The notes: generated by a model from the letters alone, not told the origin. A DNA stretch of 35,319 bases from Ruminiclostridium sp. (GCA_003535195.1 DOHN01000129.1:17546-52864); one strand, 5' to 3'. Positions 25,115 through 34,904 are shown, counted from the first letter of the stretch. Numbers and translations are program-made.

Positions 25115-26617
25115 TTACACCTTCCTCATGTTTTCCCTGAGTATTATATTCATAATCGCTTCCTGTGAAGCCTCTTTTCTGTCAAGGGTTCCGCGAACGC
25201 ATCCCTCATGCATAACAACAATGCGATCGCTCATGCCAATCACCTCCGGTAGTTCAGAGGATATCATTATGATACCAACACCCTCTGCCGCAAGCTTACC
25301 CATCAGGGCATATATCTCCTTTTTTGCGCCGACATCTATACCACGGGTAGGTTCATCAAGAATCAGCACCTTCGGTTTAATAGCAAGCCATTTGGCTATT
25401 ACAACTTTTTGCTGATTCCCACCGGAAAGGTTATTAACTTTTTGTTCTATGCCGGTTGTCTTTATAGAAAGCTTCTCTATATAGTTCAAAGATACCTCAC
25501 GTTCTTTTTTAGAATTTATGATGCAAGCGTTACTGATTTCGCCAAGACTTGCAAGAGTCGTGTTTTCACGGACCGCCATGCCTAATATGAGGCCTTGCAG
25601 CTTTCTGTCCTCAGGCATGAAGCCCAACCCTTTTTTTATCGACTCGCTTGGCCGATGATACCTGAGTGTTTGTCCATCAATTATTATTTTTCCCGAGGTC
25701 AATCTGTCCACGCCAAACACCGCACGCATGACCTCGCTTCTGCCGGCGCCAACAAGGCCTGCAAATCCTAATATTTCGCCTTTTTTTAATTCGAAGCTAA
25801 CGTCTTTCACCAGTTTGCCTGCACATAAGTTTCGGACCTCAAGCAAAGTATCGCCTATAGGAACTTCTGATTTTGGAAATATATCAGTGAGTGGTCTGCC
25901 CACCATCATCTGAATAAGCTGGGATTCATCGCAATCCTTGGTCACCAGGGTATCAATGCATTCTCCATCCCGAAGTACGGTCACTCTGTCGCTTATCTCA
26001 AATACCTCACTGAGTTTGTGCGATATAAATACCACTGTAACCCCCTGCGTGCGAAGTCTGCGGATAACATCCATTAATATGGCAATCTCGCGATCAGTAA
26101 GGGAGCTTGTGGGTTCATCCATTACAATGAGTTTTGCCCTGACAGACAGCGCCTTTGCCACCTCGACCATCTGACGCTTTGCGATTGATAATTCCTCGAC
26201 CTTTGTTCTGACATCAATATTTAAGCCAACCTCATGAATATATCGTTCTGCTTCAAGAATGGTATCTTTTTCGTTGAGTATAAACCTGTGTTTTTTTCTT
26301 TCCCGGCCGATGAATATGTTTTCGGCTACAGACATATTTGGCATTAGGTTTAGTTCCTGGTAGATAATACTGGTGCCTGCATTTGTAGCCTGCATCGGCG
26401 AATGAAGTTCCAGTTCCTTACCTTCCCAGACGATACTTCCGCCATCCTTTTGATAGACACCGCTTAATATTTTCATAAGTGTAGACTTGCCGGCTCCGTT
26501 TTCGCCAATAAGGGCATGCACTTCCCCTTTGCGCAGAGTGAGGTTAACATTTTTAAGGGCTTGCACACCTGGAAAATTTTTTGTGATGTTTCGCATTAAT
26601 AATAATTCCTCGTCCAT
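25115..26617 (-). CDS. Sugar ABC transporter ATP-binding protein, two-domain (RbsA/MglA type)
   Basis: This is a fused double ATPase of the carbohydrate uptake transporter 2 family. Domain 1 has a perfect Walker A GENGAGKST (residues 38-46), a divergent signature LSIAKRQMVEVAKAL and Walker B LIVMDEPTSSL. Domain 2 has a degenerate Walker A (GLVGAGRSE), a good signature LSGGNQQKVVIAKWL and VLILDEPTRGID. That asymmetry is normal for the family. I start at the ATG at 26617 (500 residues, GGAGG 4 nt upstream); in-frame starts eight and five codons earlier lack a good site. It is the first gene of the sugar locus. Confidence 0.95.
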   Translation of the reverse strand: MDEELLLMRNITKNFPGVQALKNVNLTLRKGEVHALIGENGAGKSTLMKILSGVYQKDGGSIVWEGKELELHSPMQATNAGTSIIYQELNLMPNMSVAENIFIGRERKKHRFILNEKDTILEAERYIHEVGLNIDVRTKVEELSIAKRQMVEVAKALSVRAKLIVMDEPTSSLTDREIAILMDVIRRLRTQGVTVVFISHKLSEVFEISDRVTVLRDGECIDTLVTKDCDESQLIQMMVGRPLTDIFPKSEVPIGDTLLEVRNLCAGKLVKDVSFELKKGEILGFAGLVGAGRSEVMRAVFGVDRLTSGKIIIDGQTLRYHRPSESIKKGLGFMPEDRKLQGLILGMAVRENTTLASLGEISNACIINSKKEREVSLNYIEKLSIKTTGIEQKVNNLSGGNQQKVVIAKWLAIKPKVLILDEPTRGIDVGAKKEIYALMGKLAAEGVGIIMISSELPEVIGMSDRIVVMHEGCVRGTLDRKEASQEAIMNIILRENMRKV

Positions 26618-26920
26618 ATCTCCTCCAGCCATCCTGGTCAAATAAATGCTGCTTTGCTTTGATCCAAGCTAAAAAATATGCACAAAAGATTTTTATATTA
26701 CTCTGTAATATTGAAGTGAATTCTAAAGAAGTATAAATTAGTAATCATATAAGCTGCGTTAAGCTTTTATGTCATTAGTCATATATAAGATAGTTTTGCT
26801 AAATATATGCTTTTTATTGTCTTTATCTTATCATAAAAAATTACAGTTTTCTCATACAATTTTGTGCTGGGAATAAGATTGTTTTGTGTTTCGTTATAGG
26901 AATTAATTCTATCACGGATT
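26618..26920 (-). promoter_or_regulatory. AT-rich upstream region of the sugar locus
   Basis: This 303-nt gene-free stretch is strongly AT-rich. It holds a candidate promoter (26830-26859) and two inverted repeats between that promoter and the ATPase gene: ATATTAC/GTAATAT at 26695-26711 and AAGCT/AGCTT at 26751-26766. They could be operators or leader structures. I found no catabolite-responsive (cre) consensus and no clear terminator for the upstream protease gene. Confidence 0.45.
26830..26859 (-). promoter_or_regulatory. Candidate promoter of the sugar locus
   Basis: On the minus strand TTGTAT (26854-26859), an 18-nt spacer and TATGAT (26830-26835) resemble a sigma-A promoter. It lies about 215 nt before the ATPase start, which implies a long leader. 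Other AT-rich hexamers nearby could serve instead, so this is tentative. Confidence 0.4.
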
Positions 26921-29326
26921 TTACATTTTCCCATATCTGGCCGTGGTCTCGGCAAAGTACCTCAGCTTTTTGAAAACCCGTTCGTTTACGGTTCCCGTGG
27001 GATAGGTGCCGTCCGGAAGCTTTTCCCCCGCGGGTACGCCCGTTAAAATTTCTATCCCCTCATCTACGGTTTGAATGGGATAAATATTGAAATCTCCTTT
27101 TTCAACCGCTTCGCACACCTCGTCGGACAGCACGAGATTTTTGACGTTCTGGTAGGGTATAATGACTCCCTGCCTGCCACTGAAGCCATTCATTTTACAG
27201 ATTTCAAAAAAGCCCTCGATCTTGAAGATGGCGCCGCCTATGGGCTGGATAAGGCCGTGCTGGTTGACAGAACCGGTTGCCGCAATGCCCTGATAGATAG
27301 GCAGGTCCGACAGGCTTGAAAGGATAGCGAAGAGCTCGGCGGAAGAGGCGCTGTCACCCTCAATGCCGCTGTAAAGCTGCTCGAAGCAGATGCTGGCCGC
27401 CAAAGACAGAGGAATATCCTGAGCGTATTTTTTACCGATATACCCGTTGAGGATTAAAATACCCTTGGAATGGCTGCCCCCTCCCATTTCCACCTCCCGT
27501 TCAATATCCAGTATGCCGGTCTTTCCCATATAGGTTGCCGCGGTGATGCGGCTGGGCTTGCCAAAAATATAGTCGCCTATGTCGATGAGGGAAAGACCAT
27601 TGATCTGGCCGACTGTATGCCCGTCGGTATCTAAAAGGAGGGTGCCCTCTTTGATCCGGGCCAGAAATTCCCTGTCATATTTATTGGAGCGCCTTCTTTT
27701 TTCGGCAATGGCCTTCTTTACATGGTGCCCCGTCACCAGGGGACTTCCCTCGATCCTGGCCCAGGTGCCTGATTCACCAAGGATATCGACGATTTCAGAA
27801 AAGCGTGTGGTCAGCTTATTCTGGTCCTGAGTGATCCAGGAGCAGTAATTTATCACCTCCGCGACGCCTGTTCTGTCGAAATGCCGGATGCTCTCTTTGG
27901 CACAGAAGGCCCCTATATACTGGGCCAGCCGCTGAATATTCTCAAGGCTCCAGTCCATTGATTCGTCGAAGTCGGCTTTGATTTTGAAATGCTTCTTAAA
28001 ATCACTGTCATAGATGTACAGGATATGATAGATTTCAGGACTTCCCACCAGAATGATCTTTACATTGATGGGGATGGGCTCCGGTCGTATGGCTGAAACA
28101 GAAACCAGCCCCATCTGCTCTTTAATGTTTTCGATGACGATCTGTCTGGTCTTAAGCGTTCTTTTGATGGCTTCGAAGGACTGCGGATTGGCCAAAACAT
28201 CATCGATCTGAAGAATTAAAAATCCGCCGTTGGCCTGGTGAAAAAGGCCGGGTTTGATCATTGTAAAATCCGTTGTCATCGTTCCGAATTCATTCTCATA
28301 TTCAAACCTGCCCATGAGATTGTAATAGGTGGGATTGTAATCCACCACCACCGGCGCTCCGCGGAGCTGGCTGTTGTCCGCCAGAAGATTGACCCTGTAC
28401 CTGTCATAAGGGTTCTCTTCCTTGCCTTTTTTGAGCATCATCTGATATAAAACGCTCTGAACCTGATCCTCGGGGTCCCCTGGCACAAGCTGTTCAATAT
28501 TGTCCAGGATATCTTCCCTGACATTGTCTAGAAATTCAACCACAGAGGGATAGAGCCGATACTTGGCTTTTAAGTCGTCGATATGTATACCGACGGCATA
28601 AAGGGCAATCTGGTGCTCCCATTCCTGGATTGCTTCCTCTGCTTCTATCTCTATTTCCCGGATTTTTCGGATAATATCGGCAGTATCATTTTGAAGCGCA
28701 TCGGAGGATTTTGAAAGTTCAATTTTAACTTCCTCATCCAGGGCCTTGAAATCCTCCTCGCTGATAGGCTCGCCGTCAATGACCGGCATAAAATAAATAC
28801 CGGAGCCGGTCAGCTTTACTTTAAAGCCCCGTTCCTGGGCTCCGTCACTCAGCTTCATCACACATTCATCTTTTTTCTCGCGAAATTCTTTGATGATGCG
28901 TGACCGCTCCGCTTCATACTCATCGCTGCTGAAAGCTTTTATGATCTCCTGCTCAATGATTTTGACAAAGTCCCCCATGTCCTTTTTGAAGTCCCTGCCC
29001 ATACCGGCCTGAAGATTAATCGCTTTCGGGCAGTTGGCGTCTTCAAAATTATATACATAGCACCAGTCATCGGGAACAGGCATAAATCTGGCATGCTTTT
29101 GGGCGCTTTCAAGAGCATAGCGGGTTTTCCCCTGGCCTGGTTCGCCCGACATATAAAGGTTATAGCCGTCCAGCTGGATGCTTAGTCCAAACTCAGTGGC
29201 ATCAACGGCTCTATGCTGGCCGATTAAATCTCTTGACGGAATGAGGGAAGAGGTATCCTCAAAGTTAAATATTGCCGGGTCGCATAATCTCCTTAAGCTG
29301 CCTGGCTGAAGTGCTGCTGCCGTCAT
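26921..29326 (-). CDS. Lon-like ATP-dependent protease (LonB/LonC-like, S16 family)
   Basis: This 801-residue protein differs from classical Lon. It lacks the Lon N-terminal substrate domain and begins with an AAA+ module whose Walker A is GEPGQGKT (residues 61-68). The module is interrupted by a long, charged helical insertion (about 110-260). GGFLILQIDDVLANPQSFEA is in the Walker B region. The C-terminal S16 protease domain has Ser659 (GDSASSAEL) and Lys702 (GGAIFKIEGF), 43 residues apart as in Lon, so the dyad is intact. Related proteins are widespread in Firmicutes; targets are poorly known. It follows rimI by 78 nt and precedes the sugar locus. Confidence 0.88.
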   Translation of the reverse strand: MTAAALQPGSLRRLCDPAIFNFEDTSSLIPSRDLIGQHRAVDATEFGLSIQLDGYNLYMSGEPGQGKTRYALESAQKHARFMPVPDDWCYVYNFEDANCPKAINLQAGMGRDFKKDMGDFVKIIEQEIIKAFSSDEYEAERSRIIKEFREKKDECVMKLSDGAQERGFKVKLTGSGIYFMPVIDGEPISEEDFKALDEEVKIELSKSSDALQNDTADIIRKIREIEIEAEEAIQEWEHQIALYAVGIHIDDLKAKYRLYPSVVEFLDNVREDILDNIEQLVPGDPEDQVQSVLYQMMLKKGKEENPYDRYRVNLLADNSQLRGAPVVVDYNPTYYNLMGRFEYENEFGTMTTDFTMIKPGLFHQANGGFLILQIDDVLANPQSFEAIKRTLKTRQIVIENIKEQMGLVSVSAIRPEPIPINVKIILVGSPEIYHILYIYDSDFKKHFKIKADFDESMDWSLENIQRLAQYIGAFCAKESIRHFDRTGVAEVINYCSWITQDQNKLTTRFSEIVDILGESGTWARIEGSPLVTGHHVKKAIAEKRRRSNKYDREFLARIKEGTLLLDTDGHTVGQINGLSLIDIGDYIFGKPSRITAATYMGKTGILDIEREVEMGGGSHSKGILILNGYIGKKYAQDIPLSLAASICFEQLYSGIEGDSASSAELFAILSSLSDLPIYQGIAATGSVNQHGLIQPIGGAIFKIEGFFEICKMNGFSGRQGVIIPYQNVKNLVLSDEVCEAVEKGDFNIYPIQTVDEGIEILTGVPAGEKLPDGTYPTGTVNERVFKKLRYFAETTARYGKM

Positions 29327-29404
29327 AAATAGCCCTCCGATTTTGCGCTCATATTATTTTATTCCGCTAAGAAAAAATATGAGACAAAGGGGGGTTTTGC
29401 TACT

Positions 29405-29857
29405 TTATAAATCAAAATAAAGCCACATGATCAGAGCATCCTCGTTATTATCCGTATAATAGCGCCTACGCCTGCCCGCAGACCGAAAGCCAAAGCTTTC
29501 GTACAATGAAATGGCGGCCCTGTTGCCGGCGCGAACCTCCAGAGTAAGGGCCGTTATACGGCAGGATTTTGCATGGCTAATCAGAGAATCCAGCAGAAGA
29601 CGCCCATGGCCTGTCCTCCGGTAATCCGGATGGACAGCCACATTGGTAATATGCCCCTCATCGAGTATTTTCCATAAGCCCGCATACCCGCAAATCTTTC
29701 CGGCTATGACCAGTACAAGGTAAAAGGCATTCGGATTGGTGAGCTCAGCCTCGAACATTCCTCTGGTCCAGGGTATTGAAAAGCTCTTATGTTCTACCTC
29801 CAGAATGCCTTCCAGATCATCGGGAACCATGGGTCTGATAACCGGTTGGTCAGACAT
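29405..29857 (-). CDS. rimI: Ribosomal protein S18-alanine N-acetyltransferase
   Basis: This is a GNAT-fold acetyltransferase of 150 residues. IRPMVPDDLEGILEVEHKSF, the N-terminal FSIPW motif and the acetyl-CoA-binding loop VHPDYRRTGHGRLLLDSL (about residues 75-92) are typical of RimI. YESFGFRSAGRRRRYYTDNN, near the end, is diagnostic. RimI acetylates the N-terminus of S18 in E. coli. In Gram-positive bacteria it is usually found beside tsaB and tsaE, as here (17 nt after tsaB). Confidence 0.94.
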   Translation of the reverse strand: MSDQPVIRPMVPDDLEGILEVEHKSFSIPWTRGMFEAELTNPNAFYLVLVIAGKICGYAGLWKILDEGHITNVAVHPDYRRTGHGRLLLDSLISHAKSCRITALTLEVRAGNRAAISLYESFGFRSAGRRRRYYTDNNEDALIMWLYFDL

Positions 29858-29874
29858 ATCACACCTCGTTCCCG

Positions 29875-30579
29875 TCAGCCTCTTCCGGAGAGCTCTTTCA
29901 TCCGCTCCGCCTGGGATTTTCTGTAGTATACAGGCTTCAGCTCAAAGGCGCTGACAGCCTTGTTTTCATAATAGGCCCGCTCCGCCATAAGGGCGCAGCA
30001 CGAAGCTCTGGGAAATGAAAGGACAGACTGGGCTTCAATGATTTTGCCGCCCAAAATATTTTTTATTTTTTGAATATGCAGGGGCACAGCATCACCTGTC
30101 ATCATAATGTCTTCACCGGTGTTTTGCATTTGCTCAATAAGCCTATCTATGTGTACACCTGCAACAGGAGAGATCTGATCCAGCTGATTATTCTTTTTGC
30201 GGTAAAGGGATGCATACACCTGGTTGTTTCTGGCGTCGAGCATGGGTACAATAATGCCTTTGAAATCAGGCATTGCATAGGCCAGGACATCCAGCGTGGG
30301 AATACCGCACACCGGCTTTTGAAGGGCATAGGCCAGCCCTTTTATGGTCACCGCGCCTATTCTTAAGCCCGTAAAGGAACCGGGGCCGGTAGTTACAGAA
30401 AACAGATCCACATCCTGAAAGGTCTTGTCCAGCATGGCCAGCACATTTTTCAGCATGGGCAGTATCTTCTGCGAATGGGTCTTGCCATATTGTATAGATA
30501 ATTCCGACAACACTTTACCATCCTCGGCAACCGCACAGGAGGCGGTGACTGTGGAGGTATCAGCAGCCAGTGTGATCAT
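29875..30579 (-). CDS. tsaB: tRNA t6A biosynthesis protein TsaB
   Basis: TsaB is a partner of TsaD in making N6-threonylcarbamoyladenosine at position 37 of ANN-decoding tRNAs. The 234-residue protein has the actin/HSP70-like start ITLAADTSTVTASCAVAEDG and the conserved LFSVTTGPGSFTGLRIGAVT and IPTLDVLAYA. It lacks the full catalytic metal site of TsaD, as expected. Its start overlaps the tsaE end by 4 nt, so the two are translationally coupled. tsaD and tsaC are not in the window. Confidence 0.96.
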   Translation of the reverse strand: MITLAADTSTVTASCAVAEDGKVLSELSIQYGKTHSQKILPMLKNVLAMLDKTFQDVDLFSVTTGPGSFTGLRIGAVTIKGLAYALQKPVCGIPTLDVLAYAMPDFKGIIVPMLDARNNQVYASLYRKKNNQLDQISPVAGVHIDRLIEQMQNTGEDIMMTGDAVPLHIQKIKNILGGKIIEAQSVLSFPRASCCALMAERAYYENKAVSAFELKPVYYRKSQAERMKELSGRG

Positions 30580-31019
30580 AGGCCGACCCTCCTTTCAATT
30601 GCAATAGTTCTGCCGTCCGGCATAGTATCATCTCTTTCAAGTCTTATATAAATCGTATCATCAGGAAGAAGCTCGGGGATCCGGTCTCCCCATTCCACAA
30701 TGGTAACGGCTTCTCCGTCTAAATATTCATCCCAGCCTATGGCTAAAAGCTCTTCGGCATCCTCGGTCCGGTAGACATCGAAATGATGGAGAGTAACCCG
30801 CCCCTCATAGGTGTTCACCAGTGTAAAGGTAGGGCTTGTAATGGGTTCGGAAATGTCTAACCCGGCGGCTATCCCCTTGGTAAGCGCGGTTTTGCCCGTG
30901 CCGAGATCCCCTTCAAGACTAATGGTGTCACCGGGTTTCAAGTTTTTTGAAAAATTCCGCCCCAGCTCATAGGTTTCCTCTTCCGAAAAGGTTTTGTATA
31001 TTTTAGAATCAAATTGCAT
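30576..31019 (-). CDS. tsaE: tRNA t6A biosynthesis ATPase TsaE
   Basis: TsaE is a small ATPase that resets the TsaB-TsaD complex during t6A synthesis. The 147-residue protein has Walker A GDLGTGKT (residues 37-44). The family motifs SPTFTLVNTYEGRVTLHHFD and VTIVEWGDRIPELLPDD are also present. It begins 2 nt after the amidohydrolase stop and overlaps tsaB by 4 nt, forming a compact operon with the amidohydrolase, tsaB and rimI. Confidence 0.97.
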   Translation of the reverse strand: MQFDSKIYKTFSEEETYELGRNFSKNLKPGDTISLEGDLGTGKTALTKGIAAGLDISEPITSPTFTLVNTYEGRVTLHHFDVYRTEDAEELLAIGWDEYLDGEAVTIVEWGDRIPELLPDDTIYIRLERDDTMPDGRTIAIERRVGL

Positions 31020-31021
31020 AT

Positions 31022-32203
31022 TTATCCTTCTTGAGACTCATAAATAAGAACCCCATTGATAAATGTCATCTTCACCTGGCTCATATAATCCAGCGGATAG
31101 CCTGTATAAAGCACCATATCGGCATCTTTGCCCACTTCCAGGCTTCCTATTCTCTTTTCCAGCCGAACGCTTCTGGCGGCATTGATGGTAACCGCTTTTA
31201 AGGCATCCTCTCTTCCCATGCCCTCTTTAGCGGCCACTGCGGCGCACAGCATAAGATGCTGGCACGGAACCTCGGGATGATCGCTCATAATGGAAACATT
31301 AATACCTGCCCGGGCAAGGATTCCCGGCGCTTTGAGAGACTGGTTCCGAAGCTCGATTTTGGATCGGTCGGTAAGGATGGGGCCAAGGATCACATCATAG
31401 CCGCTTTCTTTTAAAACATCGGCAATGAGCCATCCCTCGGTGCAATGATCCAGTGTCATATCAAGATCAAACTCTTTGGCGATGCGGATAGCCGTCAAAA
31501 TATCATCGGCTCTATGGGCGTGGGCCTTGACCGGCAGCTCACCTTTTATAACAGGGATAAGGGAATCCAGCTTCATGTCGAACTCAGGCTTTTCATTATC
31601 CTCCCTGTCCTTCTCGTATTCCTGTATGGCCTCCAGATATTCCTGTGTCTTTAAGATCTGTTCCCTGAGAATGGCCGCAGTAGCCATCCTCGTTGTGGGG
31701 ATCTGGTGCTTTTCATGGTATATCGTCTTAGGATTCTCGCCAAAGGCTATTTTCATGGCGCACGGCGCTTTAATAATCATTTCATCAACCGACCGGCCAT
31801 AGGTTTTTAATGCGGCAAACTGGCCGCCTATGACATTGGCGCTTCCGGGACCTGTGATGACCGTCGTGATACCGTTCTGCCTGGCTTCCTCAAAAGCCTT
31901 ATCGGCGTGATAAATCCCGTCGATAGCTCTCAATTGGGGGGTTACCGGGTCGGTCATTTCATTTGCGTCGTCCCCTTCAAAGCCAACGGAATCCTCAGTC
32001 ATGCCGATATGGCAGTGACTGTCTACCAAACCCGGCATAAGGACCATTCCCTTTGCGTCAATAACCACATCTGAATGATCTGTCTCCAGCATTTGGGCCA
32101 TGTCGCCCAGCTGAACAATTTTACCATCCCTGCAGCCAACAAAGCCGCTATCATAATCCGCTTCTGCCATAGTCAGAATTCTGGCATTTTTTATAAAGAG
32201 CAT
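31022..32203 (-). CDS. Metal-dependent amidohydrolase
   Basis: This is a 393-residue amidohydrolase-superfamily enzyme. The short N-terminal beta domain (FIKNARILTMAE) leads to the metal-binding His63-x-His65 (LVDSHCHIG), further histidines at 228/230 (KAHAHRADD) and 253 (LDHCTEG), and Asp308 (SIMSDHPEVP). The C-terminus has AARSVRLEKRIGSLEVGKDA and DMVLYTG, which completes the composite domain. It is closest in style to imidazolonepropionase-like or dipeptidase-like proteins; the substrate is unknown. It is co-directional with tsaE (2 nt) and is preceded by two hairpins that may attenuate its expression. Confidence 0.88.
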   Translation of the reverse strand: MLFIKNARILTMAEADYDSGFVGCRDGKIVQLGDMAQMLETDHSDVVIDAKGMVLMPGLVDSHCHIGMTEDSVGFEGDDANEMTDPVTPQLRAIDGIYHADKAFEEARQNGITTVITGPGSANVIGGQFAALKTYGRSVDEMIIKAPCAMKIAFGENPKTIYHEKHQIPTTRMATAAILREQILKTQEYLEAIQEYEKDREDNEKPEFDMKLDSLIPVIKGELPVKAHAHRADDILTAIRIAKEFDLDMTLDHCTEGWLIADVLKESGYDVILGPILTDRSKIELRNQSLKAPGILARAGINVSIMSDHPEVPCQHLMLCAAVAAKEGMGREDALKAVTINAARSVRLEKRIGSLEVGKDADMVLYTGYPLDYMSQVKMTFINGVLIYESQEG

Positions 32204-32235
32204 ACTGCCTCCAAATGATGATCAATAATTAGTCT

Positions 32236-32267
32236 AAAAAAAGAAACAGGCCCGCAAGCCTGCCTCT
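32236..32267 (-). terminator. Intrinsic terminator upstream of the amidohydrolase
   Basis: On the minus strand AGAGGCAGGC pairs with GCCTGTTTCT (10 bp including two G-U pairs) around a 6-nt loop; the last T of the stem begins a run of seven T. It lies 33 nt before the amidohydrolase start. It either ends the lon transcript or acts as an attenuator for the downstream operon. Confidence 0.8.
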
Positions 32268-32295
32268 TATGAATAACAAAACATAAAGGGTCCGT

Positions 32296-32326
32296 AAAAT
32301 TACCGCAGCGCCTGCAAGGTAACTTT
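32296..32326 (-). other. Hairpin between lon and the amidohydrolase
   Basis: On the minus strand AAAGTTACC pairs with GGTAATTTT (9 bp). Inside, GCAG pairs with CTGC around a GCG loop, with a 2-nt bulge. It stands about 30 nt before the terminator at 32236-32267 and just after an AT-rich TATAAA-like element. It may be a first terminator of lon or the aptamer-like part of a leader. Confidence 0.5.
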
Positions 32327-32434
32327 ATTTTATACCATATACAAAATCAAAGCAACAATATGGAATAAGTACCTTCAATTCGCGCTGCTCCGCTTACACA
32401 CTTTAATATCACTCATGGCACTACGGCTCTCCCG

Positions 32435-34852
32435 TTAATTTTCCAGAGCCACCGCAGCCTCTTCGGCGGCATGGCTCAGCACAACACTGTTGGGACACGG
32501 CAATGGATGTGTTTCCGGCTTTTTCACCAGGGCATATTTGATGACCTCATCCATATGGGCTACAGGAATAAGCCTGATGTTCTTCCTGATATTCCCGGGA
32601 ATTTCTTCAATGTCCTTCTTGTTCTCCATAGGAATCAGAACCGTATCCACCCCGGCACGGCGTGCGGCCAGGACTTTTTCTTTGAGGCCTCCGATGGGAA
32701 GGACTCTGCCGCGAAGCGTGATCTCACCGGTCATGGCGATATTTCTTCGGACAGGGATACCGGTAAGGGCCGACAGCATCGCGGTGGCCAGAGTAATACC
32801 CGCCGATGGACCATCCTTGGGAACAGCGCCTTCGGGAACATGAATATGCATATCAAACTTCTTGAAAAAGTCCTGAGCAATTCCATACTTTTCCCCGACG
32901 GAGCGGATAAAGCTTTTGGCGATCTGGGCAGATTCTTTCATCACATCACCCAGCTGCCCGGTAAGCTCGAGATGGCCCTGACCCGGCATGATATTCACTT
33001 CAATAGGCATTGTATCGCCGCCCACCGAGGTCCAGGCAAGGCCTCTGGCAATACCGACCTCATCCTTTTCATTGGTCTTGTCATAGAGGTATATTCTGCC
33101 GCCCAGATACCCTTTAACCGTATTTTTTGTAACACGGACGGATTTCTTTTCACCGGATACAATCTGCCTGACAGCTTTACGGATCACTGTTGCAATCTTT
33201 CGTTCAAGATTACGAACGCCTGCCTCCATGGTATAGTAAACAATAATTTCACGAATGGCGGATTCATCGAATTTCACCTGGGAAGCTGCGACGCCGTGAA
33301 GCTCAAGCTGTTTGGGTACCAAATAATGGCTGGCAATATTGGCCTTTTCATCCTCTGTATACCCCGAGATATCAATAATCTCCATACGGTCCAGAAGAGG
33401 TCTCGGAATATCATTCTTGTAATTGGCGGTAGTCAGGAACATGACATCGGAGAGGTCCACCGGCAGCTCCAGATAATGGTCCCGGAATTCCTTATTCTGT
33501 TCTGCATCCAGCACCTCCAGCATGGCTGCTGCGGGATCACCCTTATAGTCACCGGACATCTTGTCAATTTCATCAAGGAGAACCAATGGATTTAATGAAC
33601 CGGCCTGCCTCAGCCCGTTGATAATACGCCCGGGCATGGCGCCCACATAGGTTCTCCTGTGGCCTCTGATCTCTGCTTCATCACGTACGCCGCCCAAAGA
33701 CATCCTCACATATTTTCGATTAAGTGCTTCGGCGATGGATCTGGCAATGGAGGTCTTCCCCACACCGGGAGGTCCTACCAGGCAGAGAATGGGTCCGTGA
33801 AGACTGTTTTTCATCTTTCTGACTGCCAGATACTCCAAAACTCTTTCCTTCACCTTTTCAAGGCCATAATGGTCACGGTCCAGAATCTCGGCCGCATATT
33901 GAAGATCCAGCTTCTCATCGGTTTTGCAATTCCAGGGAAGCTCCAGCACCGTATCAATATAGGTTCTGATGACACCACTTTCGGCTGAGGAGGAATGCAT
34001 GCGGGACAATCTGTCGGCTTCTTTCAAAAGCTTTTTCTGGGCTTCCTCGGGAAGCTGCATAGCCCTGATCCTTTCACGGCATTCCTCGGCCTCGGAAGCC
34101 ATATCCCCCGCTTCGCCCAGTTCTTTCTGTATGGCCTTTAACTGCTCGCGCAGATAATATTCCTTCTGGTTCTTATCGATCTGCTGCTTTACCTTTGTAT
34201 TGATATTCTTTTCTATTTCAAGAATCTCATTTTCCTTTGCCAAAATATCCAGAAGCTTTTCCAGGCGTCTCTTAGGGGAAAGCTCTTCTAAAACCTCCTG
34301 CTTCTTCTCCAGAGATATTTCGATATTTGACGCTATCACATCGGGAAGACGGGAAGTATCCTCTATATTAGTAATGGAAAGAGTCGCATCGGGTGAGATC
34401 TTCCCCGAAAGCTTCGCGTAATTCTCAAAATGTTCGATAACCTGTCTTGCAAGAGCCTGAACATCGGATTTCCCCATCTGCAGCGCCGGCTGTTTCAGGG
34501 CCATGATATCCGCGGCATAGAATGGATCATTCTGGGTAAAGCTATGGATTTTAGCTCTCTCAGTTCCCTCTACAAGCACACGAATCGTATCACCCGGCAG
34601 TCTTAAAAGCTGCCTGATCTGCGCAACGGTTCCCAGCGTATTAATCTCATTGACATCGGGATCCTCGGTATTCGGATCCTTCTGAGCAACCAGAAAAATA
34701 GTCTGCTCCTTGAGCATGGCTTCTTCAATAGCTTTAATGGATTTTACACGACCCACATCAAAATGTAAAATCATATAAGGGTATACAACAATGCCCCTTA
34801 AAGGAAGCAAAGGCATATTTCTGATGACGTTTTTCTTTATAGTCTTTGGCAT
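32435..34852 (-). CDS. lon: ATP-dependent protease Lon
   Basis: This AAA+ serine protease degrades misfolded and regulatory proteins in the cytoplasm. At 805 residues it has the full classical layout: an N-terminal substrate-binding domain (1-205, [15 protein letters not shown]), a coiled-coil region (about 210-300), an ATPase domain with Walker A GPPGVGKT (360-367) and Walker [12 protein letters not shown] (422-432), and the protease domain with catalytic Ser683 (KDGPSAGIT) and Lys726 ([10 protein letters not shown]). The short extra tail after about residue 780 is variable in the family. It has its own promoter at 34905-34933, downstream of the tuf terminator. Confidence 0.99.
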   Translation of the reverse strand: MPKTIKKNVIRNMPLLPLRGIVVYPYMILHFDVGRVKSIKAIEEAMLKEQTIFLVAQKDPNTEDPDVNEINTLGTVAQIRQLLRLPGDTIRVLVEGTERAKIHSFTQNDPFYAADIMALKQPALQMGKSDVQALARQVIEHFENYAKLSGKISPDATLSITNIEDTSRLPDVIASNIEISLEKKQEVLEELSPKRRLEKLLDILAKENEILEIEKNINTKVKQQIDKNQKEYYLREQLKAIQKELGEAGDMASEAEECRERIRAMQLPEEAQKKLLKEADRLSRMHSSSAESGVIRTYIDTVLELPWNCKTDEKLDLQYAAEILDRDHYGLEKVKERVLEYLAVRKMKNSLHGPILCLVGPPGVGKTSIARSIAEALNRKYVRMSLGGVRDEAEIRGHRRTYVGAMPGRIINGLRQAGSLNPLVLLDEIDKMSGDYKGDPAAAMLEVLDAEQNKEFRDHYLELPVDLSDVMFLTTANYKNDIPRPLLDRMEIIDISGYTEDEKANIASHYLVPKQLELHGVAASQVKFDESAIREIIVYYTMEAGVRNLERKIATVIRKAVRQIVSGEKKSVRVTKNTVKGYLGGRIYLYDKTNEKDEVGIARGLAWTSVGGDTMPIEVNIMPGQGHLELTGQLGDVMKESAQIAKSFIRSVGEKYGIAQDFFKKFDMHIHVPEGAVPKDGPSAGITLATAMLSALTGIPVRRNIAMTGEITLRGRVLPIGGLKEKVLAARRAGVDTVLIPMENKKDIEEIPGNIRKNIRLIPVAHMDEVIKYALVKKPETHPLPCPNSVVLSHAAEEAAVALEN

Positions 34853-34904
34853 GTTCCTTCATCCTTTCATACCCGTAAGGCCTCACAATTTAGCGACAAA
34901 TCTA

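Noticed and set aside
26618..26920. Catabolite-responsive (cre) site before the sugar locus
   Set aside because: No sequence close to the TGWAANCGNTNWCA consensus was found in this stretch.
32471..33595. 374-codon open frame on the plus strand
   Set aside because: It lies entirely antisense to lon, whose protein is full length with all motifs; the antisense translation shows no recognisable domain. It is a shadow of codon bias.
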